From the NCBI GenBank assembly GCA_963798655.1, contig CAWCUH010000007.1, positions 423,022-487,021 of the forward strand: a stretch of 64,000 nt of DNA, read 5' to 3'. The stretch's first letter is position 1. Every line of letters starts with the position of its first letter. The translations under genes were made by a program, and so were the position numbers. The stretch is from CAVSMC01 sp963798655. GTDB taxonomy: Bacteria; Pseudomonadota; Gammaproteobacteria; Burkholderiales; Casimicrobiaceae. Shown piece by piece: positions 29,051 to 37,830 of this stretch. Below the pieces are notes generated by a model. It saw nothing but the letters and a program-made list of their open reading frames with translations, was not told the origin of the DNA and did no database searches.

Positions 29051-29977
29051 ATGGAGATCGATGTGACCAGTCGGCAAGCTTCCATCGCAACGCGGCTGCG
29101 CCGCTCGCGAGCCGTTCGAGCGTGCGCGAGCGCCGCCACACGTCGCATTGCTATCGATCGCCGGCGCTGCACAAGCTGCGAACACGGCGCCGGCGACTGC
29201 GCGCGCGCTCGTGCCCGACGGCACGTCGGTGTCGCAGGCGATCGGACCTGGCGAAACGCGCTGGTTCGCCTTCGAGGTCGAGTCGGGCCGTTCGTATGTC
29301 GTCGAGGCGGTTGATTCGAACGGCGACGCAAGCGCGAATGCAGTCGGCACGATGGGTATCTGGAACGCGTCCGGCGCCGGCTTTCCAGCCGACACCCAGG
29401 TCGACTGCTCGCTCGCGCTGCGTGATCAGCCGCCGGGACTCAGTCCGACCAACAACGGCAGGCGTTGCACGCTGTATGTGAACGCGCCCGACGACGCGAT
29501 AACGAATCGCCGCGCCGTCTACGTGTCGATCCAGAAGGGCAGCGGCGCCGGCGTTTCAACGTTCGCGTACGCGATTCGACGCTGTTCGGTCGCTGGACGA
29601 CGAACGGCTACGATTTCCACATCGAGCTCGACAACACGACGTCCGATCAGGTGTGCGCGCAAGCGCTGCTGTATCGCGAGAGCGGCTACGCGTACGCGGC
29701 CGGCAGCTGGGGCGACGCGGGAACGCCCGGCAATCTGCTCGCGTACAACTTCATCATTCCGCCCGGTGGCTCCGTCAAGAGGGTCGTGGCCGACGGAACG
29801 TTTGTCGGCGGCACGCGTCGCGGCACGCTGCGCGTGATCGCCTGTCCGGGCGTCGGCTGGCAATACGTGCCGGGCGCCGTTCACGTAAGCACGTACGCAT
29901 TCAACCCCGTCACTCACGTTTACCTGTTCTTCTTCCCGTGGCAGTCGAACGACGGAACCGGGGCGAATTCATGGTGA
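29051..29977 (+). pseudogene. secreted ANSW-family protein, frameshifted copy
   Basis: This copy is close to the next one (30058). Its signal-peptide core LLSIAGAAQAANT is one frame off from any start codon upstream (ATG 29051 or GTG 29063), so a base has been gained between 29063 and 29145. A second shift, one base lost near 29553-29557, separates KGSGAGV from NVRVRDSTLFGRWTTNG. Beyond it the frame runs cleanly to the tail NDGTGANSW. All four conserved Cys are still encoded. As read, it cannot give a full-length protein. Confidence 0.72.
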
Positions 29978-30057
29978 CGATCGGAGCGGCGTCGCGCCGG
30001 GAGTCGGGCGCGAACAGTGCAGCGCCCCTTGCAACGCTAACGTCAGAGGTAGGAACC

Positions 30058-31008
30058 ATGCCGAACGCAGCCAGAAACGAAGCGGGCCCCATGCGCGCCA
30101 CGCGTTGCAACCGCATCGGCCTGACGATGAGCCTCGCGCTAACGGCGGCGATCACGTTCGGGCCGGCGATCGCGTTCAGTGCCACATCGGGCGCGCCCAG
30201 CGCTCAGGCGGCGCCCGCGGCGAACACATCGGTGGGCAATGCCCGCGTGCTCGTCCCCGACGGCACGTCCGTCTCGCAGCCGATCGGCGCGCTGGAAACG
30301 CGGTGGTTCGTGTTTCAGGTCGAGGCCGGCCGCTCATACGTCGTCGAAGCGGTCGATTCGAACGGCGATCTCAGCGCGGACGCGGTCGGCGCGATATCGA
30401 TTACCGACGCGACCGGACTTGCGGTCCCGATCGATACCGTCGCGGATTGCACGCTGACGCTTCGAGATCAGGCGCCCGGCTTGAGCCCGACGAACAACGG
30501 CAGGCGTTGCTCAGTGCATGTGGCCGCACCCGACCAGGCGACGACGAACCGCAAGGACGTTTACGTCTCGGTCGCGCAAGGCACCGGATCGGGCGTGAAC
30601 GTACGCGTGCGCGACGCGACGCTGTTCGGCCGCTGGACCACCAACGGCTACGAGTTCCATATCGAGTTCGACAATACGACCGCCGACCCGGTGTGCGCGC
30701 AGGCGCTGCTGTACCGCGAATCGGGCTATGCGTTCAGCGCGGGCTGGGGTAACGCTGCGGGCAATCTCGGCCGGTATCAGTTGTTGATCCCGCCGAATGG
30801 ATCGATCAAGACCGTCGTGCCGGACGGATTGGCCGTCGGCGGAACGAACCGCGGCACGCTGCGCATCGTCGGATGCCCGGCGAGCGATTCCAATTTCGTT
30901 CCGGGTGCCGTGCACGTGAGCACGTACGCGTTCAATCCGGTAACGCACGTGTACCTGTTCTTCTACAACTGGCAATCCCACAACGGTTCGGGCGCGAACT
31001 CCTGGTAA
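30058..31008 (+). CDS. secreted ANSW-family protein (last array member)
   Basis: This is an intact 316-residue member. The signal peptide is hydrophobic LTMSLALTAAITFGPAIAFS. Then come NARVLVPDGTSVSQ, TRWFVFQVEAGRSYVVEA, TLFGRWTTNGYEFHIEFDN and the tail YNWQSHNGSGANSW. Four conserved Cys are present. It is the nearest relative of the frameshifted copy at 29051, pointing to a recent tandem duplication. AGAGGTAGGAACC precedes the ATG. It converges with icd across a bidirectional terminator. Confidence 0.85.
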   Translation: MPNAARNEAGPMRATRCNRIGLTMSLALTAAITFGPAIAFSATSGAPSAQAAPAANTSVGNARVLVPDGTSVSQPIGALETRWFVFQVEAGRSYVVEAVDSNGDLSADAVGAISITDATGLAVPIDTVADCTLTLRDQAPGLSPTNNGRRCSVHVAAPDQATTNRKDVYVSVAQGTGSGVNVRVRDATLFGRWTTNGYEFHIEFDNTTADPVCAQALLYRESGYAFSAGWGNAAGNLGRYQLLIPPNGSIKTVVPDGLAVGGTNRGTLRIVGCPASDSNFVPGAVHVSTYAFNPVTHVYLFFYNWQSHNGSGANSW

Positions 31009-31026
31009 GCGCCACGCGCAACGAGA

Positions 31027-31052
31027 AAGAGGCCTCCCGCGGGAGGCCTCTT
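31027..31052. terminator. bidirectional terminator between array and icd
   Basis: AAGAGGCCTCCC pairs with GGGAGGCCTCTT over a two-base loop. A-rich and T-containing flanks on either side suit termination in both directions. Confidence 0.7.
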
Positions 31053-31081
31053 CGCCTTTCCGGCGGCATCTGCGCAGAACG

Positions 31082-32338
31082 CTACATCCGCTCGATCATC
31101 GCGTTGCCGAATCCAGAGCACGACACCTGCTTCGCGCCCGGCATCAGCCGCGCGAAATCGTACGTGACGACCTTGTCGCCGATGGCGCGCTCGAGGCTCT
31201 TCACGATCAGCGCGGCCGCCTCGCGCCAGCCCATGTGGACGAGCATCATCTCGGCCGACAGGATTTCGGAGCCGGGATTGACGTAGTCCTTCCCCGCGTA
31301 CTTCGGCGCCGTGCCGTGCGTCGCCTCGAACATCGCGACCGAGTCGGACATGTTGGCGCCGGGCGCGATGCCGATGCCGCCGACTTCCGCCGCGAGGGCG
31401 TCGGAGATGTAGTCGCCATTCAGGTTGAGCGTCGCGATCACGCTGTACTCGGCCGGACGCAGCAGGATCTGCTGCAGGAACGCGTCGGCAATGACGTCCT
31501 TCACGACGATGTCCTTGCCGCTCTTCGGATTGCGCAACTTGCACCACGGCCCACCGTCGATGGGCTGCGCGCCGAACTCCTGCTGCGCGAGCTCGTAGCC
31601 CCAGTCGCGGAACGCACCCTCGGTGAACTTCATGATGTTGCCCTTGTGCACGAGGGTCACCGACGGCTTGTCGTTCTCGATCGCGTACTGCATCGCCTTG
31701 CGCACGAGGCGCTTCGTGCCTTCGCTCGACACCGGCTTGATGCCGATGCCCGACGTCGCCGGGAAGCGGATCTTCTTCACGCCGAGCTCGCGGACCAGGA
31801 AGTCGATCAGCTTCTTCGCCTCGGGCGACTCGGCCGGCCATTCGATGCCGGCGTAGATGTCCTCGGAGTTCTCGCGGAAGATCACCATGTCGATCTTCGC
31901 GGGATCCTTCACGGGCGAGGGCACGCCTTCGAACCAGCGCACCGGGCGCAGGCACACGTACAAATCGAGCTGCTGGCGCAGCGCGACGTTGAGCGAGCGG
32001 ATGCCGCCGCCGACGGGCGTGGTCAACGGGCCCTTGATCGACACGACGTAGTCGCGCAGGATCGACAGCGTTTCCTCCGGCAGCCAAACGTCGGGGCCGT
32101 AGATCTTCGTCGACTTCTCGCCGGCGAAGATCTCCATCCAGTGGATCTTCCGCTTGCCGCCATACGCCTTCGCCACCGCCGCATCGACGACCTTGATCAT
32201 CACGGGCGTGATGTCGAAGCCCGTGCCGTCGCCTTCGATGTACGGGATGATCGGGTTGTCCGGGACGTTGAGGCTGAAGTCCTTGTTCACGACGATCTTC
32301 TGACCGCCGGACGGGACCTTGACGTGCTGACTGGGCAT
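31082..32338 (-). CDS. icd: NADP-dependent isocitrate dehydrogenase
   Basis: This 418-residue TCA enzyme oxidatively decarboxylates isocitrate to 2-oxoglutarate. The substrate loop GGGIRSLNVALRQ carries the regulatory Ser found in the bacterial enzyme, and the metal/substrate motif around VIFRENSEDIYAG matches. EATHGTAPKYAGK is the cofactor-binding segment, with a Lys and Tyr further on typical of NADP use. It competes with isocitrate lyase (12306-13616) for isocitrate. The 302-base gap to pcnB holds both promoters, which I cannot place with confidence. Confidence 0.97.
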   Translation of the reverse strand: MPSQHVKVPSGGQKIVVNKDFSLNVPDNPIIPYIEGDGTGFDITPVMIKVVDAAVAKAYGGKRKIHWMEIFAGEKSTKIYGPDVWLPEETLSILRDYVVSIKGPLTTPVGGGIRSLNVALRQQLDLYVCLRPVRWFEGVPSPVKDPAKIDMVIFRENSEDIYAGIEWPAESPEAKKLIDFLVRELGVKKIRFPATSGIGIKPVSSEGTKRLVRKAMQYAIENDKPSVTLVHKGNIMKFTEGAFRDWGYELAQQEFGAQPIDGGPWCKLRNPKSGKDIVVKDVIADAFLQQILLRPAEYSVIATLNLNGDYISDALAAEVGGIGIAPGANMSDSVAMFEATHGTAPKYAGKDYVNPGSEILSAEMMLVHMGWREAAALIVKSLERAIGDKVVTYDFARLMPGAKQVSCSGFGNAMIERM

Positions 32339-32640
32339 GGAATCTCCTTCGAGGGCGTCGGATGACGCGCGGAGTCGATCGATGGCGCGGTCGCGCCGCG
32401 CCTGGGCCGCTCCCGCAAACCTTCAATTATCCGTGATAGCCGGCAATACTGCCATGCGACCCCGCCGCTGGAATCGACTTGGATCAACGATCGGTCCGGG
32501 CGGCAACGCCGCGGCCGCGTCGAGCGCCATGCTATGATCGCGACCCGTTCGATGACTCTCCCCCGTCACGGCGGCCGCGCCCGCGGCGCGTTCGTTCCTC
32601 CCTCCCTCGACCCTGCGGCCGTGCGCCGTTCGCACCGCCG

Positions 32641-33999
32641 ATGATTCGCCGCCTGCTCGAGCGACTGCTTCCCGCGAGCGGACGCAAGCCGCGCATCTAC
32701 GGTCCCGACGACCATCCGATCCGCCGCGACCAGATCTCGCGCGGCGCGCTGCAAGTCACCGACAAGCTGCACGAGGCGGGCTTCAAGGCGTTCGTCGTCG
32801 GCGGGGCCGTGCGCGACCTGCTGCTCGGCATCGAGCCGAAGGACTTCGACATCGCGACCGATGCCGAGCCGGAGAAGGTGAAGCCGCTGTTCCGCCGCGC
32901 GTACCTGATCGGCCGCCGCTTTCGGCTGGTGCACGTGCACGTAGGCGCGGAAACGGTCGAGGTGTCGACGTTCCGTGCGCAGCAAACCGGCGACGACGCC
33001 ACCGACGAGCACGGGCGACTGCTGTCGGATAACGTGTACGGCACGCAGGCCGAGGACGCGGCGCGCCGCGATTTCACGATCAACGCCCTGTATTTCGATC
33101 CGGCCCGCGAGCAGGTGTGGGACTTCGTCGGCGGCGTCGCCGACATCCGCAAGCGGCGGCTGCGCCTGATCGGGCCGCCGACGACGCGGTTTCGCGAGGA
33201 CCCGGTGCGCATGCTTCGTGCCGTGCGGCTCGCCGCGAAGCTCGGCGTGACGATCGACCCGAACACTGCGGCACCCATCCCGAAGCTCGCCGAGCTCATC
33301 GACAACGTGCCGCCGGCGCGTCTGTTCGACGAGATGGAAAAGATGCTGCTGTCGGGGCACGCGGGCGAGACGATCAGGGCGCTGCGCGAGCAGGGACTTC
33401 ACCACGGCCTGCTGCCGCTGCTCGACGTGATCCTCGAGCAGCCGCTCGGGTCGCGCTTCATCGAGCTCGCGCTCGCGAACACCGATGCGCGCGTGCGCGA
33501 CGGCCGCGGCGCTTCGCCCGGCTTCCTCTTCGCATGCCTTTTGTGGCACGAAGTCCTCGCGGCGTGGAACGCCGCCCAGGCGAAAGGCGACCGGCCGATG
33601 CCCGCGCTGTTCGCCGCAATGGACAAGGTGCTCGAAGCGCAGGCGCAGCGCCTAGCAATCCCGCGCCGCTTCGAGGCGACGATCAAGGAGATCTGGTCGC
33701 TGCAGCCGCGCTTCGAGCAGCGCCACGGCGGCCGTCCGTTCCGTCTGCTCGAGCACCCGCGCTATCGTGCCGCGTGGGACTTCCTCGAGTTGCGCTGCCG
33801 CAGCGGCGAGCTCGACGGCGAGCACGCGCAGCTTGCGCAATGGTGGGCACGCTTTGCGAACGCCGATCCGGACGAGCGCGAGCGGATGCTGCGTCCGGAA
33901 GAAGGCGGCAAGCCGCGCAAGCGATCGCGCGGCCGCGGCCGCAAGCGCAACGACGACGCCGATGTCGCGGCGCCACCGCCGGAGCCGTCGCCGGATTGA
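32641..33999 (+). CDS. pcnB: poly(A) polymerase I
   Basis: This 452-residue class II nucleotidyltransferase adds poly(A) tails that promote RNA decay. The motifs VVGGAVRDLLLG and KDFDIATDAEP (catalytic Asp pair) are near residue 50. The tRNA-nucleotidyltransferase-like neck, RFREDPVRMLRAVRLAAKLG, and the basic C-terminal tail (RKRSRGRGRKRND) separate PcnB from CCA-adding enzymes. The start at 32641 is an ATG just before IRRLLERLL. Its stop overlaps folK (TGATG). Confidence 0.95.
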   Translation: MIRRLLERLLPASGRKPRIYGPDDHPIRRDQISRGALQVTDKLHEAGFKAFVVGGAVRDLLLGIEPKDFDIATDAEPEKVKPLFRRAYLIGRRFRLVHVHVGAETVEVSTFRAQQTGDDATDEHGRLLSDNVYGTQAEDAARRDFTINALYFDPAREQVWDFVGGVADIRKRRLRLIGPPTTRFREDPVRMLRAVRLAAKLGVTIDPNTAAPIPKLAELIDNVPPARLFDEMEKMLLSGHAGETIRALREQGLHHGLLPLLDVILEQPLGSRFIELALANTDARVRDGRGASPGFLFACLLWHEVLAAWNAAQAKGDRPMPALFAAMDKVLEAQAQRLAIPRRFEATIKEIWSLQPRFEQRHGGRPFRLLEHPRYRAAWDFLELRCRSGELDGEHAQLAQWWARFANADPDERERMLRPEEGGKPRKRSRGRGRKRNDDADVAAPPPEPSPD

Positions 34000-34508
34000 T
34001 GTCGGCGCGCGCCTACATCGGCCTCGGCAGCAATCTCGCGCACCCGCGCCGGCGACTCGCGCACGCGGTGCGTGCGCTCGCGCGGCTGCCCAACACGCGG
34101 CTGCTGCGCGTGTCGCCGAACTACGTGAGCGAGCCGCTCGGCACGCCGGACGCGCAGCCCGATTACGTGAACGCGGTCGCCGCGATCGACACGACGCTCG
34201 CGCCGCGCGCCCTTCTCGCGCGGCTGCATGCGATCGAGGTCCGCGCGGGACGAAAGCGCGTCGCCGGCGCGGCGCGCAACCGGCCGCGAACGCTCGATCT
34301 CGATTTGCTACTATACGGCGGCCGTCGCATCGCAGCAGCGAACCTCACGATTCCCCATCCGCGCATGCACGAGCGCGCATTCGTGCTGCGGCCGCTGGTC
34401 GACATCGCGCCGCATGCGACGATTCCCGGGCATGGTCGCGCGCGGGCGCTGCTGCGCTCGCTTTGCCGCCAACGCGTCGCACGCACGCGAACGCACCGGC
34501 TTCACTGA
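33999..34508 (+). CDS. folK: 6-hydroxymethyl-dihydropterin pyrophosphokinase
   Basis: This 169-residue folate enzyme pyrophosphorylates 6-hydroxymethyl-7,8-dihydropterin. It has the standard YIGLGSNL opening, the RPRTLDLDLLLYG signature with the Mg-binding Asp pair, and PHPRMHERAFVLRPL. Its ATG shares a base with the pcnB stop. It complements FolE2 (3555-4373) in the same pathway. The family order pcnB-folK is common in proteobacteria. Confidence 0.95.
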   Translation: MSARAYIGLGSNLAHPRRRLAHAVRALARLPNTRLLRVSPNYVSEPLGTPDAQPDYVNAVAAIDTTLAPRALLARLHAIEVRAGRKRVAGAARNRPRTLDLDLLLYGGRRIAAANLTIPHPRMHERAFVLRPLVDIAPHATIPGHGRARALLRSLCRQRVARTRTHRLH

Positions 34509-34520
34509 TCGCGTGTGCCG

Positions 34521-35165
34521 ATGGACGTCGACAAGTGCCGCTACATCGTCGTCGAAGGGCCGATCGGCTGCGGCAAGACGAGCCTCGCGATCGAGCTCGC
34601 GCATCGGCTCGACGGCGAGACACTGCTCGAGCGCCCGGAGGACAATCCGTTCCTCGCGCGCTTCTACGACGACATCGCGCGCTATGCGCTGCCGACGCAG
34701 CTCAATTTCCTGTTCCAGCGGATCGACCAGCTGACCGGCATCGGGCAACTCGACATGTTCCGCCGCGCGATCGTCGGCGATTTCCTGCTCGACAAGGACC
34801 CGCTGTTCGCACGGCTCAACCTGAGCGACGCCGAATACCGGCTGTACGAGAAGATCTACGCGCACGTCAAGCCGCAGGCACCCGTGCCGGACCTCGTCAT
34901 TTATCTGCAAGCGCAAGTCGCGACGCTGATCGACCGCGTGCACCGGCGAGGCGTCGAGTACGAGCGCACGATCTCGGGGCACTATCTCGCGCGGCTCGCC
35001 GACGCGTACAGCCGCTACTTCTATCGATACGACGCGGCGCCGCTGCTGATCGTCAACAGCGAGCGGCTCAATTTCGTCGCGGTCCCCGAGCACGTCGACC
35101 TGCTGCTGTCGCGGATCGGCTCGATGCGCACGCGCCGCGAATTCTTCAATCTGGGGCAGGGATGA
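34521..35165 (+). CDS. deoxynucleoside kinase
   Basis: This 214-residue dNK-family kinase phosphorylates a deoxynucleoside in salvage. The P-loop is VEGPIGCGKTS at residue 10, and RRAIVGDFLLDK and DRVHRRGVEYE supply the usual ERS/DR-like and lid Arg motifs. Base preference cannot be read from sequence. It overlaps panB by four bases (ATGA) and follows folK by 12 bases. I start at the ATG at 34521; a GTG six bases upstream is equally possible. Confidence 0.88.
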   Translation: MDVDKCRYIVVEGPIGCGKTSLAIELAHRLDGETLLERPEDNPFLARFYDDIARYALPTQLNFLFQRIDQLTGIGQLDMFRRAIVGDFLLDKDPLFARLNLSDAEYRLYEKIYAHVKPQAPVPDLVIYLQAQVATLIDRVHRRGVEYERTISGHYLARLADAYSRYFYRYDAAPLLIVNSERLNFVAVPEHVDLLLSRIGSMRTRREFFNLGQG

Positions 35166-36007
35166 CCGAGCCCACCGCACCGCCGTATGCGTCGAGCGCC
35201 GCGCCGCGAACCGCGCGGGTGACGCCTCCGGCGCTCGCGCAAATGGCCCGCGAGGGCACGAAGATCGCGATGCTCACCAGCTACGACGCGAGCTTCGCCG
35301 CGCTCGCCGAGCGCGCGGGGGTCGACGTGCTGCTCGTCGGCGACTCGCTCGGCATGGTGATCCAGGGACGGACGTCGACGCTCGGCGTCACGCTCGAGGA
35401 CATCGTCTATCACACGCGCTCGGTCGTCGCCGGGTGCACACGGCCGCTGGTGATCGCCGACATGCCGTTCGGCAGCTACCAGGCGAGCGCCGCGACCGCG
35501 TACGCGGCATGCGCGACCGCGCTCGCAGCCGGCGCGCAGATGGTGAAGCTCGAAGGCGGCGCGTGGCTCGCGCCAACCGTCGAGTTTCTCGTCACGCGCG
35601 CCATTCCGGTGTGCGGTCACATCGGCCTGCAGCCGCAATCGGTGAACGTGCTCGGCGGATACCGCGTGCAGGGCAGGAGCGTCGAAGGCGCGAGCGCGCT
35701 CGAGGCCGATGCGCGAGCGCTCGCCGCCGCCGGCGCGGCGATGCTGGTCGTCGAATGCGTGCCGCGTGACGTCGGTGCATCGATCACAGCCGCGGCGGGC
35801 GTGCCGACGATCGGCATCGGCGCTGGGCCGCAATGCTCGGGCCAGGTGCTTGTAATATACGACGCCCTCGGCATCACGCCCGCGCGGCCGGCGCGATTCG
35901 TTCGCAACTTCATGGCGGGCGCAGCGAGCGTCGAAGCGGCGCTCGCCGCCTATGTCGCCGCGGTGAAGGACGGCTCGTTCCCGGGCCCGGAGCACTGTTT
36001 TGACTGA
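35162..36007 (+). CDS. panB: 3-methyl-2-oxobutanoate hydroxymethyltransferase
   Basis: This 281-residue enzyme makes ketopantoate for pantothenate and CoA. It shows KIAMLTSYDASFA, the Mg-binding LVGDSLGMVIQG, the ADMPFGSYQ loop, KLEGGAW and the catalytic Glu in VVECVPRDV. Length is typical. The ATG at 35162 overlaps the kinase stop, and panC follows after 12 bases, so folK-kinase-panB-panC reads as one operon. Confidence 0.97.
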   Translation: MTEPTAPPYASSAAPRTARVTPPALAQMAREGTKIAMLTSYDASFAALAERAGVDVLLVGDSLGMVIQGRTSTLGVTLEDIVYHTRSVVAGCTRPLVIADMPFGSYQASAATAYAACATALAAGAQMVKLEGGAWLAPTVEFLVTRAIPVCGHIGLQPQSVNVLGGYRVQGRSVEGASALEADARALAAAGAAMLVVECVPRDVGASITAAAGVPTIGIGAGPQCSGQVLVIYDALGITPARPARFVRNFMAGAASVEAALAAYVAAVKDGSFPGPEHCFD

Positions 36008-36019
36008 AGGGTGAGCGCG

Positions 36020-36877
36020 ATGGAAGTCATCGAATCTGCGGAGCTCCTGCGCGCGTATCTGAAGCGCTTCCATCACGTGTCGTTCGTGCCGACGATGGGC
36101 AACCTGCACGCCGGCCACCTGTCGCTGCTGCGCCTCGCGCGCGAGCGCGGCGACGCCGTCGTCACCAGCATCTTCGTCAACCGGCTCCAGTTCCAGCCGA
36201 ACGAGGATTTCGATCGCTATCCGCGTACGCTCGAAGCGGACAAGACGGGACTCGAGCGCGAAGGCTGCGACGTGCTGTTCGCGCCGCTCGAGGCCGAGAT
36301 GTACCCGACGCCGCAGGTGTACCGCGTGCAGCCGGCGCCACTCGCCGACGAGCTCGAGGGCTCGTTCCGGCCGGGCTTCTTCCATGGTGTCTGCACGGTC
36401 GTGCTGAAGCTCTTCCACCTGGTGCAACCCGACAGCGCCGTGTTCGGCAAGAAGGACCGCCAGCAGCTGAAGATCGTCCGCGGCATGGTCCAGCAATTCA
36501 ACCTGCCGATCCAGATCATTCCGGCCGAGACGATCCGCGCCGACGACGGCCTCGCGCTCTCCTCGCGCAACAACTACCTGACGCCGATCGAGCGCGTCGA
36601 AGCGCCGCGACTGTACAAGACGCTGCGCTGGATCGCCGATGAAATCGCGTCGGGACGGCACGATTACGCGAACCTCGAGTCGACCGGCCGCCGCGAGCTC
36701 GCGCAGCACGGCTGGCAGGTCGACTACATTGCCGTGCGCCACGGCCTCGGATTGCGCGTGCCGCACCCCGAGGGCTACGACCATCCGAACCTGCTGATCG
36801 TGCTCGGCGCGGCCAAGCTCGGCGTGACGCGGCTGATCGACAACGTGGATGTCATCCCGAAGCATGGCGAGGACTGA
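36020..36877 (+). CDS. panC: pantothenate synthetase
   Basis: This 285-residue ligase joins pantoate and beta-alanine with ATP. It has the HIGH-like PTMGNLHAGHLSLL, VFVNRLQFQP-like sequence (here IFVNRLQFQPNEDF), GKKDRQQLKIVRGMV with the KMSK-like region LALSSRN. The start at 36020 is favoured because AGGG lies about nine bases upstream; a GTG at 36011 is too close to it. It ends the operon. Confidence 0.96.
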   Translation: MEVIESAELLRAYLKRFHHVSFVPTMGNLHAGHLSLLRLARERGDAVVTSIFVNRLQFQPNEDFDRYPRTLEADKTGLEREGCDVLFAPLEAEMYPTPQVYRVQPAPLADELEGSFRPGFFHGVCTVVLKLFHLVQPDSAVFGKKDRQQLKIVRGMVQQFNLPIQIIPAETIRADDGLALSSRNNYLTPIERVEAPRLYKTLRWIADEIASGRHDYANLESTGRRELAQHGWQVDYIAVRHGLGLRVPHPEGYDHPNLLIVLGAAKLGVTRLIDNVDVIPKHGED

Positions 36878-36953
36878 CACCACGTTGCGGCGACCGCTAG
36901 CGCACGCTCTTTCGTTGCGCGACCGCTAACGTGCCTGCGTTACACGGCGCGCG

Positions 36954-37829
36954 TCATTTTCGCTTGAGCACCAGCACATTGCCGGCGATCGCGAACGCGA
37001 TGCCGACGACCGCGAGCGCGTTCCAGCGATAGCCCTCGAACGCCGAAGAAAGCAGCATCGCGAGCACCGGCGTCGTCACGCCGACGTACGACGAAGGACC
37101 GGCGCCGATCTGCGAGAGTAGCGTGAGGTACGCGCCGAAGGCGACGACGCTGCCGAACAGCGCGAGGTACGCGAGCGATGCGACGTACGGCAGCTGCGCA
37201 TCGAACGTCCAGCGCACGCCGAGCATCGTCGCGACGAGCGCCGCGAACAGCGCGCCGTACGCCATTCCCCATGCGGTCGTCTCGAAGATCGGCAACCGCG
37301 CCTTCTGCATGCGCATCGAGACGAGGTTGCCGCCGGTCGCGAGCGCCGTCGCGCCGAGGCCGAGCGCGATACCCGCCCCGGCGTCTGCGCCATCGCCTGC
37401 GCCGCCGAGCTCCGGCAGGAACAGCAGCGAGACGCCGCCGACGCCGAGCGTAGCGCCGGCGAGAGCGCGCCCGCCGATCGGCGTGCCGAACGCGAGTCGC
37501 GTGCCGACGAGGCTCATGAACACGATCGTCGAGAACAACACCGCGACGAGTCCCGATGCGATGTGCTCCTCGGCGCGGTAGACGGCAACGTAGTTGAGAC
37601 CGAACATCAGCGCGCCCTGCGCCGCGAACAGTCCATGCGCGCGCGGCGAAAACCGCATCGAGCGTCCGACGGCCGCGCATCCGATTGCGATCAGCGCGGC
37701 GGCGAGCGCGAAGCGATACGCGACCGACGCTTCGGGTGCGACGCTGCCGAGCTGGAACTTGATCGCCAGCCAAGTCGAGCCCCAGATTGCCGAGCAGAGC
37801 AGGAACAGCGGTACCGGTCCGAGCGCCAC
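36954..37829 (-). CDS. EamA/DMT-family membrane transporter
   Basis: This 291-residue protein has ten predicted membrane segments in two EamA repeats, opening with LFLLCSAIWGSTWLAIKFQ, a classic family start. The substrate is unknown. The GTG start at 37829 lies one base after the permease stop, so it is probably the last gene of the permease transcript. The gap to panC contains a 24-base imperfect direct repeat (about 36884-36930, around GCGACCGCTA). Confidence 0.87.
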   Translation of the reverse strand: MALGPVPLFLLCSAIWGSTWLAIKFQLGSVAPEASVAYRFALAAALIAIGCAAVGRSMRFSPRAHGLFAAQGALMFGLNYVAVYRAEEHIASGLVAVLFSTIVFMSLVGTRLAFGTPIGGRALAGATLGVGGVSLLFLPELGGAGDGADAGAGIALGLGATALATGGNLVSMRMQKARLPIFETTAWGMAYGALFAALVATMLGVRWTFDAQLPYVASLAYLALFGSVVAFGAYLTLLSQIGAGPSSYVGVTTPVLAMLLSSAFEGYRWNALAVVGIAFAIAGNVLVLKRK

Positions 37830-37830
37830 C

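Noticed and set aside
29653..30057. Upstream extension of the last array gene into the previous copy
   Set aside because: The in-frame extension is out-of-frame reading of the preceding paralogue. The ATG at 30058 has a ribosome site and a proper signal peptide.
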